Source of the DNA: JAKACA01 sp050744865 | GTDB lineage: Bacteria; Actinomycetota; Acidimicrobiia; Acidimicrobiales; Bog-793 | Assembly: GCA_050744865.1 (NCBI GenBank) | Contig: JBOGHW010000001.1 | Coordinates: 29,848-93,847, forward strand | Direction: 5' to 3' | DNA: 64,000 bases | Shown: one piece after another, positions 41,185 to 51,611 of the stretch | Layout of the letters: each line of letters starts with the position of its first letter | Position numbering within the stretch: the stretch's first letter is position 1 | Notes under the pieces: model-generated | Told to the model about the DNA's origin: nothing | Databases searched by the model: none | The model's input: the letters and a program-made list of their open reading frames with translations, nothing else | Position numbers and translations under genes: made by a program

Positions 41185-42087
41185 CTAGCCGTGGCGCGAG
41201 GCCAGCTTGGATCGCAGGCCTACCAGATGCTCGATCCACGCCAGCAGGAGTCGGGCGGCGAGGCCGGCTGCGACGAGAGGCAGCAGGCCTCGCTCGGGGC
41301 CGGTCGCAGTCCTGCGTGCGTAGCGCCACATCGACTTATGATGCGCCACCAGCATCCGGTAGGGGTGTCGCGCCGTCGACCTTCCCTGCTCGTGCACGAC
41401 CTCGGCGGAGGGCTCGTACCAGACCTCCCAGCCCGCCTGCCGCAGGCGCCAGCACAGGTCGACGTCCTCGACGTACATGAAGTAAGTCTCGTCGAAGCCC
41501 CCCACGCTCTCGAAGGCGTCTCGCCGGACGACGAAGAAGGCGCCGGACACCCAATCGGCGGGCCGGGAGCGGTGCTGCTCCGCCCCTATCCGGCGGTAGC
41601 GGCGGGTCCATGGGTTTCCGCCCCAGAACATCCCGAGGAAGCCATGCCCGACCGACTCGCCCAGCCCTGGGAACTCCCGTCCGGAGGGGTACACCTGGCC
41701 GGAGCTCTCACGCAACATCGGACCGGCCAAGGCGACCTCTGGCCTCTCGGCCAGCACGCCGAGCAGGCGAGCCACGGCCCCCGGCTTCACCACCAGGTCA
41801 GGGTTGGAGACGACTAGGTAGGGGGCGCCTGTCGAGCGCGAGCCGAGGTTGGCCCCGCCGCCGTAGCCGAGGTTCGATGGTGCCGCGATCGGCCGCGCCG
41901 GCGCCCCGCCAGCCAACAGCTGCTCCATCGAACCGTCCACGGACTTGTTGTCGACGACGACGATCTCGCCAAGGTGCTCTGCTGCGAGGCTGGCGACGCA
42001 ACCGAGCAGGGCATGCCCGGCGTTGTAGTTGACGACGATTGCCGCGGTGGTGGCAGGCGTCGGCACCGGTTGAGGCTCAGGCACCAA
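41185..42087 (-). CDS. WbbL-like GT2 rhamnosyltransferase
   Basis: This GT2-family glycosyltransferase has 300 residues. The nucleotide loop is VVNYNAGHALLGCVASL, VVDNKSVDGS follows, the metal motif is SNPDLVV, and the acceptor/base block is FDETYFMYVEDVDLCWRLRQAGW. These are typical of WbbL, which in mycobacteria adds the linker rhamnose from dTDP-rhamnose. The adjacent rfbD and rfbB make that donor plausible. A TTG at 42087 and GTG at 42084 are both possible, overlapping rfbD by about 10 bp. Confidence 0.85.
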   Translation of the reverse strand: MVPEPQPVPTPATTAAIVVNYNAGHALLGCVASLAAEHLGEIVVVDNKSVDGSMEQLLAGGAPARPIAAPSNLGYGGGANLGSRSTGAPYLVVSNPDLVVKPGAVARLLGVLAERPEVALAGPMLRESSGQVYPSGREFPGLGESVGHGFLGMFWGGNPWTRRYRRIGAEQHRSRPADWVSGAFFVVRRDAFESVGGFDETYFMYVEDVDLCWRLRQAGWEVWYEPSAEVVHEQGRSTARHPYRMLVAHHKSMWRYARRTATGPERGLLPLVAAGLAARLLLAWIEHLVGLRSKLASRHG

Positions 42088-42949
42088 CGAGCTCCTGGAC
42101 CAGCTTCTCGAGCGATGCCTCCCAGGGCGGCAGCAACTCGTCGCCGCTCAGGCGCAGGGCGGCGTTGTCCAGCACCGAGTAGGCCGGGCGCGGTGCCGGC
42201 CGCGGCGGGTCAAGCTCGCCCGTCGGGATCGGGACTACTCTGCCGGCGTCCTGGCCGGCCGCCTTCAAGACAGCCGTCGCCAAGCCGTACCACGTCGTCT
42301 GCCCCTGGTTGGTGACGTGGTACACGCCAGGCCGCCTGCTGACGGCGAGATCGACGACTTTGGCCGCCAGGTCAACGGCATAGGTGGGCGAGCCGCGCTG
42401 GTCGTCCACGAAGCGCAGCTCTCCGGCACCACCGGCAAGCTTGAGCACCGTCTTGACGAGGTTCGTCCCGGTGCGGCCGAACACCCACGAGGTGCGCACG
42501 ATGGTCGAGGAAGGCGGAAGCTCGCCCTCACCGCCGAGCTTGGAACGCCCGTAGGCGCTGAGCGGATTCGGGGCGTCCCACTCGACGTAGGGACGGCCGG
42601 CCGTGCCGTCGAAGACGTAGTCGGTGGACACGTAGCAGACGTGGGCGCCGGCCAGGCGGGCGGCCTCGGCAACGTTCCTGGTGCCCAGCGAGTTGACTGA
42701 GAAAGCCCTCTCGGGGTTGCCCTCGCACCCGTCGACGTCGGTCCACGCGGCGGCGTGGATGACGACGTCCGGTTCAGCTCCGACGATCTGCCCGAGGGTC
42801 GAGTCCCGCGAGCTGACGTCCATCTGCTCATGAGTGGCCGCCAACACCTCCAGCCTTATGCCCCGGACCAAGCCGGCAGCTCGAGCCTCCAGACAGGCGA
42901 CTATCTCCGACCCAAGTTGCCCGCCCGCACCTGTTACGAGGACGCGCAC
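42077..42949 (-). CDS. rfbD: dTDP-4-dehydrorhamnose reductase
   Basis: RmlD reduces dTDP-4-keto-L-rhamnose to dTDP-L-rhamnose with NAD(P)H. The 290-residue SDR has VTGAGGQLGSEI, the family marker HAAAWTDVDGCE, catalytic VSTDYVFDG with Thr, and YGRSK. RTSWVFG and FVDDQRGSPTYAVDLA are also characteristic. It starts one base after the rfbB stop region and leads into the WbbL-like gene. rfbA and rfbC are not in the window. Confidence 0.93.
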   Translation of the reverse strand: MRVLVTGAGGQLGSEIVACLEARAAGLVRGIRLEVLAATHEQMDVSSRDSTLGQIVGAEPDVVIHAAAWTDVDGCEGNPERAFSVNSLGTRNVAEAARLAGAHVCYVSTDYVFDGTAGRPYVEWDAPNPLSAYGRSKLGGEGELPPSSTIVRTSWVFGRTGTNLVKTVLKLAGGAGELRFVDDQRGSPTYAVDLAAKVVDLAVSRRPGVYHVTNQGQTTWYGLATAVLKAAGQDAGRVVPIPTGELDPPRPAPRPAYSVLDNAALRLSGDELLPPWEASLEKLVQELVGA

Positions 42950-42950
42950 G

Positions 42951-43967
42951 TTACGAGGACGCGCGCGCCCAAGAGTCCTCGGCGACCGGGGAGCGACCGA
43001 TCAGAGGTTCCCACCACGACCGGTTCTGCTCGTACCAGGAGACGGTACGGGCCATTCCCTCGTCGAAGTCGACCTGCGGCGACCAGCCGAGCTGGCGCCG
43101 GATCTTGGTCGAATCGAGCAGGTACCGGCGGTCGTGGCCGGGCCTGTCGGCAACGATTGTCTTCAGGTCGTGCGAGCCTCCCGTGGCGGCAAGCACGAGA
43201 TCGGCGATCTCCTCGATGCTCGCCTCGACCCCGGAGCCGACGAGGTAGGTCTCCCCGACCTGGCCGGCCTCGAGCACGGCTTCGATGGCGCGGCAGTGGT
43301 CGTCTACGTGGAGCCACTCGCGACGGTTGGCCGTAGCAGCGTAGAGGTGGAGCGGCTCGCCCTTGATCGCCCTCGTCGTGAACAGCGGGACTACCTTCTC
43401 GGGAAACTGGTAGGGGCCATAGTTGTTGCAACAGTTCGTGATCGTGGCAGGAAGGCCGAAGGTCTCCCCATAGCTGCGCACGACGTGGTCGGCGGCCGCC
43501 TTCGAGGCGTTGTACGGAGTACGTGGCCTGTAGAGCGAGCCCTCGACGAAAGCCTCGTCGCTGTCGAGGGCCAGGTCCCCGAACACCTCGCAGGTCGAGA
43601 TGTGGTGAAGGCGCCTGACACCCTGACGCTTGGCGGCTTCGCAGAGCACCTGGGTGCCGAGGACGTTCGTGCGGAAGAAGCGCCCAGGGTCGACCACGGC
43701 GTAGCTGTTGTGGCTCTCGGCAGCGAAGTTGACGATGGTGTCGATCCGGTCGGCCGCTAGGATGCTCTCGACAAGCTGCTGGTCGCCGATGTCGCCCTGC
43801 ACGAACTTGACAGCGCCTCTGTCCTCGAGGTCAGCCAGGCTCGCTCGGACCCCGGCGTAGGTAAGCAGGTCCAGCACGACGATGGCGTCCGCCGGATGCT
43901 CGAGGGACCAGTAACGGGCGAAGTTCGAGCCGATGAAGCCGGCGCCGCCCGTGATCAGCAATCGCAT
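42951..43967 (-). CDS. rfbB: dTDP-glucose 4,6-dehydratase-like protein with altered active site
   Basis: This 338-residue protein is RmlB-like over its whole length: GGAGFIGSNFARYW, FAAESH, TNCCNNYGPYQFPEKVVPL and REWLHVDDHCRAI. Tyr152 and Lys156 of YNASK are present. The dehydration motif, normally Thr-Asp-Glu, reads Thr125-Cys126-Glu127 (HISTCEVFGD), and the usual HVDRS after FAAES is HNSYAV. It may still be a 4,6-dehydratase or may have a related activity. ATG43967 is preferred to GTG43997. It heads rfbB-rfbD-GT2. Confidence 0.82.
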   Translation of the reverse strand: MRLLITGGAGFIGSNFARYWSLEHPADAIVVLDLLTYAGVRASLADLEDRGAVKFVQGDIGDQQLVESILAADRIDTIVNFAAESHNSYAVVDPGRFFRTNVLGTQVLCEAAKRQGVRRLHHISTCEVFGDLALDSDEAFVEGSLYRPRTPYNASKAAADHVVRSYGETFGLPATITNCCNNYGPYQFPEKVVPLFTTRAIKGEPLHLYAATANRREWLHVDDHCRAIEAVLEAGQVGETYLVGSGVEASIEEIADLVLAATGGSHDLKTIVADRPGHDRRYLLDSTKIRRQLGWSPQVDFDEGMARTVSWYEQNRSWWEPLIGRSPVAEDSWARASS

Positions 43968-44046
43968 CTCCGAAGGGTAGTGGGCGCCGGGGTGCACGCT
44001 CGTCGCAGGTCGACGGCATGCCCGCTAGAGGCCGGGCGCCGGGCCG

Positions 44047-44964
44047 CTAGCGGAGGTGAACCACGTCGCCGGCTTCGACGACCCGCGTGCAGGCGCCGAC
44101 GTTCACGAGCAGCCGGCCGCCGTCGTCGACGTCCATGGCCGTGCCCGAGAACGTCTCGCCCTCCAGATCGATGCGCACCTCCCGGCCTATCGTGGCTGAC
44201 CTTCGCCGGTACTCCGATGCCAGGGCTGCGGCCGAGGAGGACGGGAGCGGCGCACAAAGACGGCCGTATCTGTTGGCCACCTGCTCCAGGAGACGTGCCG
44301 CCACGGCATCCCGGTCGACGGCGCGCCCGGCCACGCGGTCGAGCGACACGGCCCGAGCGGTGATGGCAGAGGCATCGGGATCGCCGGGCGGCGGCCAGCT
44401 CGGCGGCCAGTTGCAGTTGATGCCGATACCGACGACCACAGCCGGCAACGCGTCGGCGTCCGTGCCAGCTGTCCGCGGCCCGCCCTCGGCACCCGCAGGA
44501 CCGAGCCCGGGCGGCACCACCTCGGCCAGGACCCCGGCCACTTTGCGCTCGCCTATCACCAGGTCGTTCGGCCACTTGAAACGGACCTCGACGGACTGGA
44601 CGTCCATGCCGGAGGCGTCGACACAAGCGTCCGCCCCGGCCAGTGCCACCGCCCAGGAGAGCAGGTGCCAGCGCTCGACCGGCAGGACCTCCACCCGGGG
44701 GCGCAGCAACACCGAGCACAGCACCGAGCCCCCGCCGGCGTCGACCCAGCGGCGGCCCAGGCGCCCACGTCCGGCAGTCTGGCTGTCGGCCAGCACCGCC
44801 GTACCCTCGGGGGCGCCCTGCCTGGCCAAGTCGGCCAGGTAGCGGTTGGTCGAGTCGATGGCACCGAGTCTCTCCGGGGTTATCAAGCGCCGGAGCGCCT
44901 GGCGGGTAGCCTGCTCGACTGAAGCCTCCTGTGCAGAGCCCGCAGCCCTGTGCTCGCCGGTCAC
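44047..44964 (-). CDS. birA: Biotin--[acetyl-CoA-carboxylase] ligase
   Basis: BirA activates biotin as biotinyl-AMP and attaches it to the BCCP lysine. The 305-residue protein has DSTNRYLADLARQGAPEG, the adenylate loop AGRGRLGRRW, and FKWPNDLVIGERKVAGVLAE with the catalytic lysine, then the C-terminal domain. There is no N-terminal winged helix, so it is not a DNA-binding repressor. GTG44964 is 35 bp from the divergent start of its substrate gene at 44999. Confidence 0.9.
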   Translation of the reverse strand: MTGEHRAAGSAQEASVEQATRQALRRLITPERLGAIDSTNRYLADLARQGAPEGTAVLADSQTAGRGRLGRRWVDAGGGSVLCSVLLRPRVEVLPVERWHLLSWAVALAGADACVDASGMDVQSVEVRFKWPNDLVIGERKVAGVLAEVVPPGLGPAGAEGGPRTAGTDADALPAVVVGIGINCNWPPSWPPPGDPDASAITARAVSLDRVAGRAVDRDAVAARLLEQVANRYGRLCAPLPSSSAAALASEYRRRSATIGREVRIDLEGETFSGTAMDVDDGGRLLVNVGACTRVVEAGDVVHLR

Positions 44965-44998
44965 GAGAGGCGACGATAGGCGCCTAGGAAGGGGAGCT

Positions 44999-46791
<1,793 letters not shown>

Positions 46792-46795
<4 letters not shown>

Positions 46796-47982
46796 CAGGC
46801 GCCGCGCTGTCACATGGGCCGGCGCTGAAAGAGCAAGTGGCGACCGCGGTCGGGACCGACCGGAAGGCGTTGCTCGCTCTCTCGCACAGGATCCATGAAG
46901 TGCCCGAGTTGGGCTTCGAGGAAGTGAAGGCCTCGGCCTGGTGTGCCGAGGCTCTCTCCGAAGCGGGCCTGAACGTCGAGATGGGCGTATGCGACCTGCC
47001 GACAGCCTTCGCGGCGACAGCCGGTTCCGGGCCTTTCGTGCTGGCTATCTGCGCCGAGTACGACGCCCTGCCGAGCGTCGGGCACGCCTGCGGCCACAAC
47101 GTCATCGCTTCGGCTGCCATAGGTGCCGGGCGGGCGCTGGCGCCGATCGCCGATGATCTCGGCATCACGATCAGGGTTCTCGGGACTCCCGCCGAGGAAG
47201 GCGGCGGCGGGAAGATCCTCATGATGGAGCGCGGTGCCTTCGACGGCGTCCATGCCGCCATGATGGTGCACCCGGCGCCGGGCGAGCTCGACCGCATGCC
47301 CTGCTTGGCCGTCGAGCACATCGACGTCGTCTACCACGGCAAGGAGGCGCACGCTTCGGCCTTCCCCGAACGGGGCGTCAACGCCGCCGACGCCCTCACG
47401 GTCGCCCAGGTCGCCATCGGCCTCTTGCGCCAGCACGCCGACTTCGGCGACCAGGTGCACGGGATCGTGACCTTGGGCGGGGCTGCGCCGAACGTGGTGC
47501 CGGCTCTCACCGAAGCCAAGTACTACATCCGTGCCCGGACGCTGGAGGCCCTGGCGACTTGGACGCCGCGGGTCCGCAAGTGCTTCGAGGCCGGCGCCGT
47601 CGCGACCGGGGCGACGATGGAGATCGTCCCGCAAGGCCCGACCTACTCCGAATTCGACACCGACCAGCCGATGGCCGACCTCTACCGCCGCAACGCCGAG
47701 GTGCTGGGCCGTGCCTTCCCGGCACCGGGTGGCCGCACGATGAGCGGGTCGACCGACATGGCCAATGTTTCTCTGGCGATTCCCTCGATCCACCCGATGC
47801 TCGGCATCGAGTCGCTGCCGGCCGTCAACCACCAGCCGGAGTTCACGGCCGCGGCGGCCAAAGCTCCGGCGGACAAGGCCGTGTTGGACGGCGCCACCGC
47901 GATGGCCTGGACGGTCATCGACCTCGCCCTTTCGGAGACAGAGCGCCCCAGGCTGACATCGACGGCGTACCAGCGCACCTGA
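46792..47982 (+). CDS. M20 family amidohydrolase
   Basis: This metal-dependent amidohydrolase (396 residues) is of the M20D/AbgB type, which hydrolyses N-acyl amino acids or dipeptides. HEVPELGFEE, EYDALPSVGHACGHN (metal Asp and His), GTPAEEGGGGK (Glu pair) and the dimerisation domain starting GKEAHASAFPERGVNA are clear. The natural substrate is unknown. ATG46792 overlaps the accA stop (ATGA), so it is cotranslated with the carboxylase subunit, an uncommon pairing. Confidence 0.88.
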
Positions 47983-48300
47983 GAGCCACGCCGGCGAGCA
48001 TCTCGGCAGTCATTCGGTGCGCTAGCCTTGCTTTACTTGGGTGGTGGCGAGTGCCCCTGGAGACGATCTCGGCTGTCGGGCTCTCCAGCACTTGGAAGGC
48101 CGTGGTTGCTATGGCCCAGCTACGCAAGTCTGCCGGTGTCCCGGAGCTGGCAGATCGCGCTCGCGATGGCCTGTGCATGGCAGTCCCACTTGCTCATCTG
48201 TGTAGGCCGGAACCCCGGCCCCGGCGGCGGTCACCGGCAATCACGTCGTCGGGTGGGACTTCGCCACCCCCGACGGGCCTGACTCGGCGTCAACCCCAGC
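47983..48300. other. Convergent intergenic region, no gene seen
   Basis: These 318 bp lie between the plus-strand M20 gene and the minus-strand Nudix gene. Short open frames are present but have no RBS, no family motif and no typical codon pattern. The only clear structure is the hairpin at 48248-48276. Confidence 0.6.
48248..48276. terminator. Hairpin between convergent genes
   Basis: GGGTGG (48252-48257) pairs with CCACCC (48265-48270) and, across a two-base bulge, CGTC pairs with GACG. It is placed to act on both convergent transcripts. No T-run is present on either strand. Confidence 0.45.
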
Positions 48301-48780
48301 TCAGGCCGGCAGGTCGGCCTGGCCCCAAGTCCCCACCGAAGCGGCGATCTCCGCCACGGTGGGCGGATAGATCTCGTCGCCTGTCGACGCAAGCTGCTCG
48401 GGCTCCCACCAGCGTATTGCCTTGATCGAACGCCTCTCGTAGTCCTCCCAGCCGTCGCTGCGCAGGTCGACGTCGGGCCCTTCGAAGGGCACCTCGACGG
48501 CGAAGAAGTGCTGGGATTGCTGGTAACTCACGCTCTCGAAGGAGAACTCCACCTGCTCGCTGTGGACGACGGCGCCGAGCTCGACGGCGACGATGCCCGT
48601 CTCCTCGAACAGCTCGCGAGCGGCCGCCTGCTCGAAGGTCTCACCCTCGCCCAAGCCTCCACCGGCCGTGATCCAGTAGGAACGGCCGGGCTGGTGGGGA
48701 TCGGTGCCGCAGAGCATCAGCAAGCGGTGGCTGCGGTCCCTGACGATGACCCGGCCCGCCGTCCTCTGCCTCGCCGTCAT
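48301..48780 (-). CDS. Nudix hydrolase
   Basis: This 159-residue protein has an exact Nudix box at 41-63 (GX5EX7REUXEEXGU: Gly41, Glu47, Arg55-Glu56, Glu59-Glu60). The substrate (a nucleoside diphosphate linked to X) is unknown; HFFAVEVPFEGP and the C-terminal IRWWEPEQL are common in oxidised-nucleotide or ADP-sugar members. The ATG overlaps the methylmalonyl-CoA mutase stop by 4 bp, so it is cotranslated downstream of it. Confidence 0.85.
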   Translation of the reverse strand: MTARQRTAGRVIVRDRSHRLLMLCGTDPHQPGRSYWITAGGGLGEGETFEQAAARELFEETGIVAVELGAVVHSEQVEFSFESVSYQQSQHFFAVEVPFEGPDVDLRSDGWEDYERRSIKAIRWWEPEQLASTGDEIYPPTVAEIAASVGTWGQADLPA

Positions 48781-50390
48781 CGCGACGGCCGATACTCGCC
48801 GAACTCGGCCCGCAGCACGTCGGACACCTCGCCGAGGGTCGCCTCGGCCTTGAGGGCGGCTCTCATAGGCACCAGTAGGTTGCCGGTGCCGGCAGCAGCA
48901 CCTGCCACGCCGGCCAGTGCTGTGGCAACGGCAGCGGGGTCGCGGCGGGCACGCACCGACCGCACGCGATCTATCTGAGCGTGCTGCAGCGACGGGTCGA
49001 TAGGGAACACGACGGACTCGGTCGATTCGTCCTCGACGAAACGATTCACTCCCACCACGACCCGCTCCCCTGCGTCCACGGCCTTGGCGTGCTCGTAGGC
49101 GGCCTGCTCGATCTCGTCTTGCAGGTATCCGGCCTCGATCGCCGCCACCGCCCCGCCCATCTCGTCAATGCGGCCGATGTACTCGACGGCGAGCCGCTCG
49201 ATCTCGTCGGTCAACCACTCGACGTAGTACGAGCCCGCCAGGGGGTCCACCGTCTCTGTCACACCGGACTCGTACGCCACTATCTGTTGGGTGCGCAGCG
49301 CCAGCTTGGCTGCCTGCTCGGTCGGTAGCCCGAGCGCTTCGTCGAAGCCATTGGTGTGGAGGCTCTGGGTGCCGCCGAGGACTGCCGACAACGCTTGTAT
49401 GGCGACACGGACGGTGTTCACCTCGAGCTGCTGGGCGGTGAGCGTGGACCCGCCGGTCTGGGTGTGGAAGCGCATCTTCAGGGAGCGATCGGACTCGGCG
49501 CCGAAGCGCTCTCTCATGATCCTCGCCCACATGCGGCGAGCGGCCCGGAACTTGGCCACTTCCTCCAGCAGGTTGTTGTGGGCATTGAAGAAGAAGCTCA
49601 GCCTTGGGGCGAACTCGTCCACCTCCAATCCGGCGCCGACCGCCGCCTCCACGTAGGCGATGCCGTCGGCGATCGTGAAGGCGACTTCTTGCACGGCCGT
49701 CGAGCCGGCCTCCCTGATGTGGTAGCCCGAGATCGAGATCGTGTTCCAGTTCGGGATGTTCTCGGCACAGTACGCGAAGGTGTCGGTCACCAGGCGCATG
49801 GACTGGCGCGGCGGGTAGATGTATGTGCCGCGGGCGACGTACTCCTTCAAGATGTCGTTCTGGATGGTGCCGCCGATGGCGCTGGCCGGAATGCCCTGCT
49901 CTTCTGCCACGAGCTCGTACAGCAAGAGAAGGATCGCCCCGGTGGCGTTAATTGTCATGGACGTCGTGACCTTGTCGAGCGGCAGGCCCGCTAGCAGGAG
50001 CCGCATGTCCTCCAGAGAGTCGATGGCGACGCCGACTTTGCCGACCTCGCCTTCTGCCCGCGGATGGTCGGAGTCCAGACCCATCTGCGTGGGCAAGTCG
50101 AACGCGCACGACAACCCTGTCTGCCCCGCCTGCAGCAGGAATTTGAAGCGTTCGTTGGTCGCCTCAGCCGTCCCGAACCCTGCATACTGGCGCATCGTCC
50201 AGAGGCGCCCGCGGTACATGTCGGCTTGCACACCACGGGTGAAAGGGAACTCGCCGGGCTCGGCCAACTGAACGGAGGGGTCCCAGTTGGCGAGATCACC
50301 GGCGTTGTAGCGGCGCCGGATCCCGACTCCCGAGCCGGTCATGTGCTCCTGCTGCTCCTGCCGCTCCTGCCTGCTCTGCTCCGGGGCCAT
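48777..50390 (-). CDS. Methylmalonyl-CoA mutase large subunit
   Basis: This TIM-barrel acyl-CoA mutase subunit has 537 residues and no B12-binding domain, so a separate small subunit is required. Family blocks are LWTMRQYAGFGTAEATNERF and IGGTIQNDILKEYVARGTYIYPP. Tyr69 and Arg187 occupy the positions (Tyr89/Arg207 of the Propionibacterium enzyme) that select methylmalonyl/succinyl-CoA, where isobutyryl-CoA mutase has Phe and Gln. The start is ambiguous: ATG50390 lacks an RBS, whereas ATG50342 has AGGAG, and the QERQEQQEH codons between them may be leader. The small subunit is not in the window. Confidence 0.88.
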   Translation of the reverse strand: MAPEQSRQERQEQQEHMTGSGVGIRRRYNAGDLANWDPSVQLAEPGEFPFTRGVQADMYRGRLWTMRQYAGFGTAEATNERFKFLLQAGQTGLSCAFDLPTQMGLDSDHPRAEGEVGKVGVAIDSLEDMRLLLAGLPLDKVTTSMTINATGAILLLLYELVAEEQGIPASAIGGTIQNDILKEYVARGTYIYPPRQSMRLVTDTFAYCAENIPNWNTISISGYHIREAGSTAVQEVAFTIADGIAYVEAAVGAGLEVDEFAPRLSFFFNAHNNLLEEVAKFRAARRMWARIMRERFGAESDRSLKMRFHTQTGGSTLTAQQLEVNTVRVAIQALSAVLGGTQSLHTNGFDEALGLPTEQAAKLALRTQQIVAYESGVTETVDPLAGSYYVEWLTDEIERLAVEYIGRIDEMGGAVAAIEAGYLQDEIEQAAYEHAKAVDAGERVVVGVNRFVEDESTESVVFPIDPSLQHAQIDRVRSVRARRDPAAVATALAGVAGAAAGTGNLLVPMRAALKAEATLGEVSDVLRAEFGEYRPSR

Positions 50391-50450
50391 ACCCAAGCGT
50401 AAGGAAGCCGGCCCGATGGTGCCAGCCTGGCTTTGGCCGGCCCTGTCGTC

Positions 50451-50494
50451 GCGCGGACATCTGTCCCCTGGACAGCGGGTGGAAATGTCCGCGC
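50451..50494 (+). repeat. 44-bp palindromic element, left copy
   Basis: The element begins GCGCGGACAT and ends ATGTCCGCGC, perfect 10-bp inverted ends, around a core that contains CTGTCC-CCT-GGACAG. The reverse complement of the copy at 51543-51586 matches it at 38 of 44 positions. It lies between the mutase start and the DUF559 gene. Confidence 0.8.
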
Positions 50495-50550
50495 AGCGCT
50501 CGGGCGGCCGCCAGCGCTGTGGGTAGCCCTGTGGACAAGTCGGCAATTCG

Positions 50551-50585
50551 ACGGTAGGTAAAACGGTAGGTGCGCTGTTCATACT
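50551..50585 (+). promoter_or_regulatory. Direct repeats and -10 of the DUF559 gene
   Basis: ACGGTAGGT occurs at 50551-50559 and 50563-50571, 12 bp apart. CATACT (50580-50585) ends 7 bp before the ATG at 50593, the distance expected for a leaderless transcript. No Shine-Dalgarno precedes the ATG. The repeats cover the -35 region and could bind an autoregulator. Confidence 0.4.
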
Positions 50586-50592
50586 CGGCGTC

Positions 50593-51531
50593 ATGACAAA
50601 GCCGGGCGACGAACGGGTCGTGGCGTTGATGGATCTCGCCACCAGGCAGCACGGTTTGGTCAGCGCCAGGCAAGGGGTGCAGTTGGGGTTGCATAAGGAC
50701 ACGCTCTCGTTGCTGGCCGGAAAGGGCCTCCTGCACCGGGAGAGGCGGGGGATCTACCGCGTGGCGTCGGTGCCTCGTGCTCCGGTTCACGCTGTGGTGG
50801 AGGCGGTGCTGCTCACCGGTGGCGTGGTGTCCCACCGATCGGCCGCCTCTCGATTCGAGATGCTGCGGGCGCCCAGCCGAGTCGTCGAAGTCACCGTCGG
50901 CGGGCGGGATCGGCCCAGGGACCGGCCCGGCATCATCGTGCATCGCAGCCGTTGCTTGCTCCCGGACGAAGTGACGGCGGCGGGCGGGCTCCGGACCACG
51001 ACGCCGGCCAGAACCCTTGTCGACCTGGCTGACCCCTCATACGGCATGACCGAGCGCGAGCTTCGCAGCGCCCTCGGCGGAGCGCTGCAACGCCGGCGAC
51101 CCACCGCACCGCAGCTGCTCGACTACCTCGACTCGTCGGCCCGACGCGCCCGAGGCTTACGGCGCCTCAGAGAGCAGATCCACGACCTGACAGCAATCCA
51201 CCTCGACTCCGTCGCCGAGGAGGAGGTGCTCGACCTGTTGCTACAGGCCGGTCTGCCCAAGCCACGCGCCGGCTACGTCGTCAACGACGAACACGGCCAG
51301 TTCCTCGCAAAGGTAGACCTCGCCTGGCCCCGGGAGAAGGTCGCCGTCGAGGTCGACGGCTGGGCATACCACTCGGACCCGGCGTCCTTCCACCTGGACC
51401 GGTCCCGCGGCAACGCCCTCGTCCTGGCGGGCTGGATGCTCCTACGACTGACGCCGAGACGGGTCCGGCTCGATCCTGGCGGAGTCGTGGGGGAAGTGTC
51501 AGAGGCGCTGCGATCCCGGCGGCCCTCCTAG
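50593..51531 (+). CDS. AbiEi-like HTH plus DUF559 (Vsr-like nuclease fold) protein
   Basis: This 312-residue protein has an N-terminal AbiEi-type winged helix (about 8-60, ATRQHGLVSARQGVQLGLHKDTL), a middle region with SHRSAASRFEML and TTTPARTLVDLA, and a C-terminal DUF559 domain (about 205-310) with VAVEVDGWAYH, the acidic strand of a PD-(D/E)XK-type nuclease fold. Such genes are very common in actinobacteria and often labelled type IV antitoxin, but there is no AbiEii partner here. The ATG is probably leaderless. It is bracketed by inverted copies of a 44-bp element, the strongest mark of a mobile unit in the window. Confidence 0.8.
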   Translation: MTKPGDERVVALMDLATRQHGLVSARQGVQLGLHKDTLSLLAGKGLLHRERRGIYRVASVPRAPVHAVVEAVLLTGGVVSHRSAASRFEMLRAPSRVVEVTVGGRDRPRDRPGIIVHRSRCLLPDEVTAAGGLRTTTPARTLVDLADPSYGMTERELRSALGGALQRRRPTAPQLLDYLDSSARRARGLRRLREQIHDLTAIHLDSVAEEEVLDLLLQAGLPKPRAGYVVNDEHGQFLAKVDLAWPREKVAVEVDGWAYHSDPASFHLDRSRGNALVLAGWMLLRLTPRRVRLDPGGVVGEVSEALRSRRPS

Positions 51532-51542
51532 ACATCCGGTGC

Positions 51543-51586
51543 GCGCGGACAGTTTCACCTGCTATCCAGGGGAGAAATGTCCGCGC
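51543..51586 (-). repeat. 44-bp palindromic element, right copy (inverted)
   Basis: This copy lies 12 bp after the DUF559 stop, in reverse orientation to 50451-50494 and 38/44 identical. Its ends GCGCGGACA and TGTCCGCGC are complementary. It may also serve as a terminator for both the DUF559 and the convergent rhodanese-ThiF gene. Confidence 0.8.
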
Positions 51587-51611
51587 ACCCCGGGGACACC
51601 AGGAGCAAGCG

